From NCBI GenBank assembly GCA_017562135.1, contig QEYB01001586.1:1-64000 (forward strand): DNA of 64,000 nucleotides, written 5' to 3'. The position numbers and the translations under genes are program-made. This document shows, piece by piece, positions 58,391-64,000 of this stretch. Positions within the stretch are counted from its first letter, which is position 1, and each line of letters starts with the position of its first letter. This DNA comes from Dipylidium caninum (lineage: Eukaryota > Platyhelminthes > Cestoda > Cyclophyllidea > Dipylidiidae). The notes beneath the pieces are model-generated. The model was given only the letters and a program-made list of their open reading frames with translations. It searched no databases and was not told the DNA's origin.

Positions 58391-58559
58391 TTCTTCATGA
58401 AGGATAAATGAAAATACATTGTTCATGAAGGTGCAACTCCTGACGGGCCTTTCCATTCCCTTATTCTCTAGTTCCTACTTGTCGAGAGAATCATTTTAAT
58501 TGGCCGTTTCCTTGCGGAAGACGTATGGCTTTAGGGTGATAGAAATGATCATATGTAGG

Positions 58560-58960
58560 CTCCATTGAGAAGAAATTTGAGAGCAATAGTAAGGAAATTA
58601 TTGTGGCTGCAAGTATTCCTAATGGTACGTCATTGTTAGTAGAAGCAATTATTAGCTCCTCACCAAAGTAAGGCAGTAGAAATTTGCGCCGATGGTAGTA
58701 TCACCGTCGTCCTGCCTGAAAACGCGACTGCCACCTGCCTCCGTAGCGCGAGTTAAGACAACGCGCGGGGGGAATGGGCGACATAGACCATAAGCCAAGT
58801 CAGAGCTGATTATGGAGGAGATTTAATTTGTTGTAAGTGTTTATTTTCAGTTTGTCATAGGAGTCCGAGCACCAGTTCGATGATTATAGCAGAGTTGAAG
58901 AAACATCTTTGTCTAACGTACACTCCCCTACTTGAGATGTTTTCATTTGCCGCATTAACG
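58560..58960 (+). pseudogene. C-block copy C5
   Basis: GCGACATAGACCATAAGCCA matches GCTGACATAGACCGTAAGCC of C6, and CAGTTCGATGATTATAGCAG corresponds to GATGATGCATTCAATGATCA. It lies about 200 bases after B8. Frames are broken. Confidence 0.4.
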
Positions 58961-58989
58961 CGAAGTAGATTGCATGATGAAAGCCGGTG

Positions 58990-59520
58990 GGTACGTGAAA
59001 TGGATTGTCGTCAACTGTAGACAGATGTGCGCAATCAACTGACCTGCTACGAGAGCCTTAACTGAGCCAAACATCAATGAGCAAATAGAGCGTAAGAGCA
59101 TGGCTGTACGTCTGCTGTGGTAATTGACTCTATATCTGTTGGTTGTGGTTTGTATGCTGCAATGAGCGTGTAAGAGGAAAATGCTATCTACAAATTAGGT
59201 GCCTCCATTGGTCCCGTTCGGAAGCAACCGTATACTCTTCTATTATAACCTATTCCATCACGATATACTGAGCACGGTGCTCCTTTCGTCACCGCGCAAA
59301 AGCAACAGTGACAAGGCGTGTGTTGAGACTTTACTGTAAACGTTGGTTACTTCAGAAGCACCAACCGACTTCGACGGAGACAAGGACAAATTGGTTAGTT
59401 GGTCGGCTGCACATATTTAAAGAAATTCCGCCTAATGTCCTCGCCTATCCAGCTACAATGTCTCCTGTCTTAACGCAGACATAGAACAGCATAGATTAAA
59501 TTAAATAATGTTCAAACGCT
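58990..59520 (+). repeat. C tail and repeat I, copy 2
   Basis: GACAGATGTGCGCAATCAAC and CTGACCTGCTACGAGAG correspond to GACAGATGTCTGCCGG and CTACCTGCTGCTTCGAGAAG in C1. From 59066 (AACATCAATGAGCAAATAG) to about 59500 it pairs with 16960-17215, but about 200 extra bases separate the two conserved parts. Confidence 0.55.
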
Positions 59521-59529
59521 GAACCTACA

Positions 59530-61280
59530 TGTCGTGAGTGGTCCTTTATTTTGTAATTGTATCTTGCCAAGTCTCAATTTCACGACTGAAATTCAATCAC
59601 TAATCTGTACCATTTGTTTAATATGAAAACCTTCATCCGGAACAAATGAAAGTAAATAATAGTTAACAGCAGATGAAATCGAGTGCTTTTTGTAATCACT
59701 CTAGTACTTAGTATATTTAAGGCAGGACTATTTGCAGCCGCCAATTATGTTACACTTTCATCTCCTCAATAATACCTTTATTCCACTTGCCTTCAGCTAC
59801 GTCAAAATCAGTAATGAGCAAGCAGTATTCGTCGGAGTTTTGCACCTATCAAGCAAATACAAAAAAATTTTATGGAGGGACTTTGTCTTAATGCGTGTAC
59901 GATTAAGAAGTGGTGCATGCTTAAATCTCGTCTTTCTATGGCGCGACGTTAAAGGGGAAGTGCGATGAGATAGTCATCAAAGGAAAAAGAGATTTATTCT
60001 AACTCATAGACATTGATTTGTAGTCAACACGGACGTAAAATATTTGGTGGCAGTGAACGTGGGAAGAATGATTCCATCTGAAGTGGCGAGGTTAGTTGGG
60101 TTCCGTCCTCATCTCCGATCTCACATGACTAGGTATCCTGACATCGGCATAAGACTCAAAAGTGCGTCAATACCCAATGTACGAGTACAGATGAAGAGTA
60201 CTGACGGTGCAGGCAATGAAGTATAGAAGATGTTGAAGAGGCATTGAAGGTAATGTTGCCTTCAACAGTGTAGACAAGGATGTGTTAAGCTTACACAAAG
60301 GTAGAATGAGAAGTTTCAGGCAATTCAATGAGCACATGGGGCCATTTCCTGAGAAGCAGATGGTTGGTTGTACAAAAGTGTGTGGGACAGATGCCTAAAG
60401 ACGTATGCCATGTAGCACGAATAAGTGGAAGAGGCAAGTGAATGAATTGATAAAGCTGCCTCATAATGCGTTAATCAAGAAGTAGATTCGACGTATATGG
60501 ACAGCAATATTGCAGTGGCAGCATTCAAATTAAAATCTGTCAAAAGCGAAAATGGCGATGCCGTGCGTTAAGCGATGCCCCTGGAAGATATCCTCTCCTA
60601 CGACTACGATATAGAATTGAATATGTGCACGTGATATGTGGCCTCATGTGACGCCAAGGTCCAGACTGTTAGGACTCGTAAATACGGATGTGTATGCTGC
60701 GTTTTCCATCCCGGGAGAACCAATGTTGCCAGCCACCGAGTAGGTTTCTAGAAAAGTTAGGAAACCTCATAATTTTGTCATTCTCGGATTAGTACGAAGT
60801 CACAGAGTCCATGAACTCGGGGTCCGCGAATATCCATCCACGAAACTGAAAAAAAAGTCGCACTCTGAGTGGATATTCTTAGTCCAAATCGGACGACTGT
60901 TCCCACCTCATATGAATAAATGGACACCAGAGAACATGCAACCGGGGAGTCAAACATCAGCATTTCGTGGAGCCAATCCAGAGACTCTGCGAGTACGGCC
61001 AAAATGCATTCACTCGCGGCATATTGTGGTGACTATATGAAACAATGAGGGGTTGTAGGCAAACACTTTGCTCTACCCATATTTCGTTCCACATCTTTTC
61101 ACCTGCATGGGTGGAGTAAACTCGTAAAATATAAGGTCTAATAAATCTTTCTGTTCAGTTCCACGACACCACTTTTGCCACGCAGCACATGTTTATTTGG
61201 TGCATGTTTGGCTCTCTATTTTTGGCGCTTAATTTATACATACTGACGTAGCAACGTAACTAAGACAAAAGTCGGTTAAC
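59530..61280. other. No supported gene
   Basis: A TATTTAAGG at 59713 precedes a plus-strand frame (59732-59968) whose start LHFHLLNNTFIPLAFSYVKI is hydrophobic, but no clear signal peptide or relative is seen. Nothing else is recognisable. Confidence 0.35.
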
Positions 61281-61289
61281 TTTTTTTTA

Positions 61290-61660
61290 AATGAAGAGGG
61301 ATATTGTACCCATGGCTATTAATGAAGTTGATTTACACCACTCTATTTTAGATGAATTTCAACACTAGATAAATACTACAGAAACATACTGTACTTTAAT
61401 GAAAGTGTTTATGAGAGTACATGCAGAAGATGGTCTGATACATTTGAAACTAATGATATTGACTTTCTTGATAGGCCACGATCTGGGCGACCACCTATAA
61501 TCGACGATGATGTTGTTAAGGCTCAAACGATTTGATATTCATAAATAGTAGGAATGTCGAGGACAAATCGCAGACAATAAAGTGCTACTTCTGTTAGAGA
61601 GTAAACGTAAGATGTTTCCCTATAGCACATGTCGACGACAATTCGAAGCCATTACAAGTG
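61290..61660 (+). mobile_element. Decayed mariner-type transposase fragment
   Basis: In the plus strand STCRRWSDTFETNDIDFLDR is followed by PRSGRPPIIDDDVVKA. This is the typical N-terminal DNA-binding region of mariner transposases, in which a W-x-x-x-F segment precedes D-x-P-R-S-G-R-P and a D-D-x-x-x-K-A helix start. The preceding HHSILDEFQH (in another frame, then a stop) fits the first helix-turn-helix (usual form: a hydrophobic FxF region after IRH). Frameshifts and stops show it is dead. The catalytic domain and terminal inverted repeats are not seen, so the element is truncated. Confidence 0.75.
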
Positions 61661-62500
61661 TCTGACAGGTGATATCAGATAAATACAAAATTACCGATTG
61701 ATATGGTAACTCAGTTGGCTGCAATCGAAAATAGTCAGACTAAAAACTGACTGCCATCTGTCATCCAATCGCATTCATGTCCTACACACCAGTTCATGTC
61801 TCGATGCATGACACTTTCCCTTTCCCAATCCTCTATCCTTTCCTCCACTTACGGTTATTTTGATAACTCACGTCCCAAACTTAGGATATCATACCCCGGA
61901 CACTCTAGTTTAGCTCGATATTCTGTTTGTACCACCTATGTTCCTCTCCACATCCCATAAGTTAGACATGACCAGAACGCTAGTATAACTGTGAATTGTG
62001 CGGTCTAGCCTTTGTCAGTATGAGTGAAACTTGTCTATACAAGTAATGAAGCATAGTTGTTTTTCGCCTGCACTCATGACTACTTTGGACTAAGCTTGGG
62101 GAGGAGGAAGCAGCCAAGAAAACAAACGAAGAGCCAGAAATCACGCCCTGTAAAGAATAATCCCCTTCCTCATGACCACTCAGACAGCCCGGTTGAAAGT
62201 CACAGCTGGCCTTACTTGCTCGTGCTGAAACGGCTGCCAAATATTGCGCTTAATTTGCTGTCAGCATCAGTCGGAAGTTCCTTTGTCTTCACCTCTTCCT
62301 CTCTGTTTTCTCCTCCCCATCTTTCATTTTCCTTCTAATGAAAATGTGTGTCAATATGATGTGATGTTCGGAAAATGGGTAGCAGAGGGACTCGCAAGGG
62401 AACGCTTTGACCATCGTAAGGTGGACCTGAGACCCTTAAGGCGGATCAGTGCCATGAACCCAGTGTCCCTGACCTACGCGTTGCAAAGCCTACTGTCGGC
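61661..62500. other. No supported gene
   Basis: Contains a pyrimidine-rich stretch near 61810-61870 and short frames only. The last part (62440-62515) is the promoter region of B9. Confidence 0.45.
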
Positions 62501-62506
62501 GCTCCA

Positions 62507-62514
62507 TATTTAAA
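62507..62514 (+). promoter_or_regulatory. TATA-like box of B9
   Basis: TATTTAAA lies 59 bases before the B9 start codon, at the position of TATAAATA in B8. Confidence 0.5.
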
Positions 62515-62565
62515 TTTATGAACTGAATCCCGTGCAACAAATTGACCTCACCTTTAACGACTCTT

Positions 62566-63495
62566 ATGGTCTATTTCATGCTCATTCTCTCCACGCTTTC
62601 TACCACCACTAGCTCCGCGCTGGATGACGGCCAGTTAATAAATATCATCCTCAATTACAGAGAACCGAGTGAGTAAATGCTCATTGTGCACGAGGATATC
62701 GTTTCCAAAGGAGAACAATATGAAGAAACTATATTTTTGAATGCAGACCTAAGACCTTTTTTCCGTCTTCATTTCAGACACTTGTCCCGCAGTACAGAAT
62801 TTACCGGCAGAAATTAACACTATTGCTAACTACCTTACGGCTTACAGTTATAATACATCAGTCTTTAGGTGGGCTAAAGGAAACATTGTCCTGAATTCGG
62901 TTCCAGCGGTGTCATCTTGGACATCCGATTGCTCACCCTTTAACAAGTCAAGAACCATCTTTAATTGCCTTACAGTTGGAAATAACTTGCACTTCAAATA
63001 CCGCAATCTTTCATCTAGACCATTCAGGTGGGCTCGGTCCCGGTGCTTTAGCTTTCTGCGAGACCGTTCTCAGTAGAATCAAAGTGAACAAACTCTCTTT
63101 AACGTCTAAAAATGCTGTCTACACATCTTTTTAGCATATCTATGTGGAGATTTTTTACACATTTTAGAATAGGGAAAGCATTTTCCATGTTTCATTTGGG
63201 TGTTAACCTTCAACTGGTGCGAGGGAACGATTCATTCGTCCGAATCAAGAGTGCGAATTTTGACGCGCCTGATGTTATAGCCAAGCATATTTTACTACCT
63301 TTTGTGGAGGGGGAAGTTAAAAAATTAATAATAAGTGGACTTCAAGGGATTCTTGAGAGGACATCATGTCGCATACAGGGCGAAGGTATGTTCTATTTCC
63401 ACTTCTACATGAATAATAATGACACTTGTGTTTCTCATAAAAGACCGGTTGCTGGAGATCCTTTCTTTTCATCTACGCTTGCGTTTACAAAGTAG
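62566..63495 (+). CDS. B-family secreted protein B9, 3 exons
   Basis: Exons 62566-62668, 62778-63027 and 63168-63495 give 226 residues. Exon 1 is 103 nt, as in B8: a signal peptide (MVYFMLILSTLSTTTSSA) and a linker ending YREP; GTGAGT/TTTCAG, phase 1. Exon 2 is 250 nt, begins TCPAVQNLPAEINTIANYLT and keeps cysteines 1, 50 and 62 (SDC, FNC) and NNLHFKY. Exon 3 follows TTTTAG, reads (R)IGKAFSMFHLGVNLQLV, and has the conserved last Cys in ILERTSCRIQG. Where B8 and B5 stop, B9 stays open for about 40 more codons, with one extra Cys (NDTCVSH). A GTATGT donor-like site at 63389 could instead remove this tail by splicing. Apart from that it is intact. Function unknown. Confidence 0.8.
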
Positions 63496-63539
63496 CAAGA
63501 TTATCATGCCAGTTGACCGTTCCTCTGCCTAATTACGAC

Positions 63540-63910
63540 TTCAGAAAAAAGGAATATGGCGGGGTGTAAGTTTTCTTATGGGGAAATAACCAGGACGAAC
63601 AATATCAGGAAACACATGGTTTTTCTTTCTATCGGTGTTTGCCGACTTGATGTAAACAGACTTGCCGGTTTTGTGTTGGCCACGCAGAAGAAGGCAGTCG
63701 GACCCAAATAACTTAGTCGCATGTGGTTGGGTGCATGAAAACATCATTTCAAAAAGTAGGAGAATGAATTGCTGACATAGACCGTAAGCCACGTGGGCTT
63801 TAATTCCGTAGAATGCGTAATTTGTTACAACAGTTGATTTCAGTTCGCCATATGTCACTGATGATGCATTCAATGATCACAGGGATGAGTGGAAGAAAAA
63901 ATGCCGTTTA
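63540..63910 (+). pseudogene. C-block copy C6
   Basis: GCTGACATAGACCGTAAGCC and CGTAGAATGCGTAATTTGTT (RRMRNLLQQ, compared with RRCNLLQKF in C12), then YVTDDAFNDHRDEWKKKC in another frame, are the C landmarks in order. Stops and a frame change show decay. It lies directly after B9. Confidence 0.45.
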
Positions 63911-64000
63911 GCTTATAACAATAACACTGTAGCAGTCTAGTTGAATTGCCTTCACATGAGGAGTTTAATCTGAAGTATATTTCATGATGAAAGGTGAAGA

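Noticed and set aside
1..64000. CRISPR arrays, operons, rRNA and bacterial insertion sequences
   Set aside because: No regularly spaced direct repeats, no ribosome-binding-site pattern, no rRNA-like sequence. Introns and TATA boxes show eukaryotic nuclear DNA.

Overview
This window looks like nuclear DNA of an invertebrate animal. Coding sequence is split by short GT-AG introns, genes sit behind TATA boxes 40-75 bases upstream of the start codon, products begin with signal peptides, and a decayed mariner-type transposase is present. There is no bacterial gene density, no Shine-Dalgarno pattern, and no housekeeping gene I recognise. I cannot name the species. An arthropod or other small-genome ecdysozoan, or a tunicate, would fit.

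The window is a birth-and-death cluster of small secreted-peptide genes. (1) From 1 to 10.7 kb it is mostly non-coding, with one three-exon gene (6296-8276) for a 124-residue secreted protein with six cysteines. (2) From 10.7 to 31 kb lies an array of a two-subfamily secreted protein family, here called A and B. Intact members have three exons, a phase-1 then a phase-2 intron, a middle exon of exactly 250 nt and four invariant cysteines. A1 (13564-14300) and A2 (19592-20387) are intact; at least seven further copies here are broken. Other sequence blocks travel with them in the order D - B - C - I, so the duplicated unit is 2-3 kb. (3) From 31 to 36 kb two nearly identical copies of a gene for a strongly cationic, Arg-rich prepropeptide (164 residues, acidic propiece, 40-residue mature region with 13 Arg and no acidic residue) lie as an inverted repeat. 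Two truncated copies of its mature domain lie in the spacer, and a diverged relic lies at 39.6 kb. A B-family relic follows the peptide gene on the same strand on the left arm, and probably on the right arm too. (4) From 36 to 57 kb there are decayed minus-strand B and C copies and one clear small gene (44346-44549) for a 38-residue Lys/Trp-rich linear peptide ending in Gly. (5) From 57 to 64 kb are two more intact B genes, B8 (57617-58390) and B9 (62566-63495), each followed by a C block, with a mariner relic between them.

The products I can support are all secreted: two kinds of likely membrane-active cationic peptide, a six-cysteine protein and the A/B proteins. The setting suggests innate defence or a secretory-gland (venom or saliva) cocktail rather than metabolism. 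The function of the A/B family is not recognisable from sequence and is the main unknown. Similarities between copies were found by reading, not by computed alignment, so the edges of relics are approximate.
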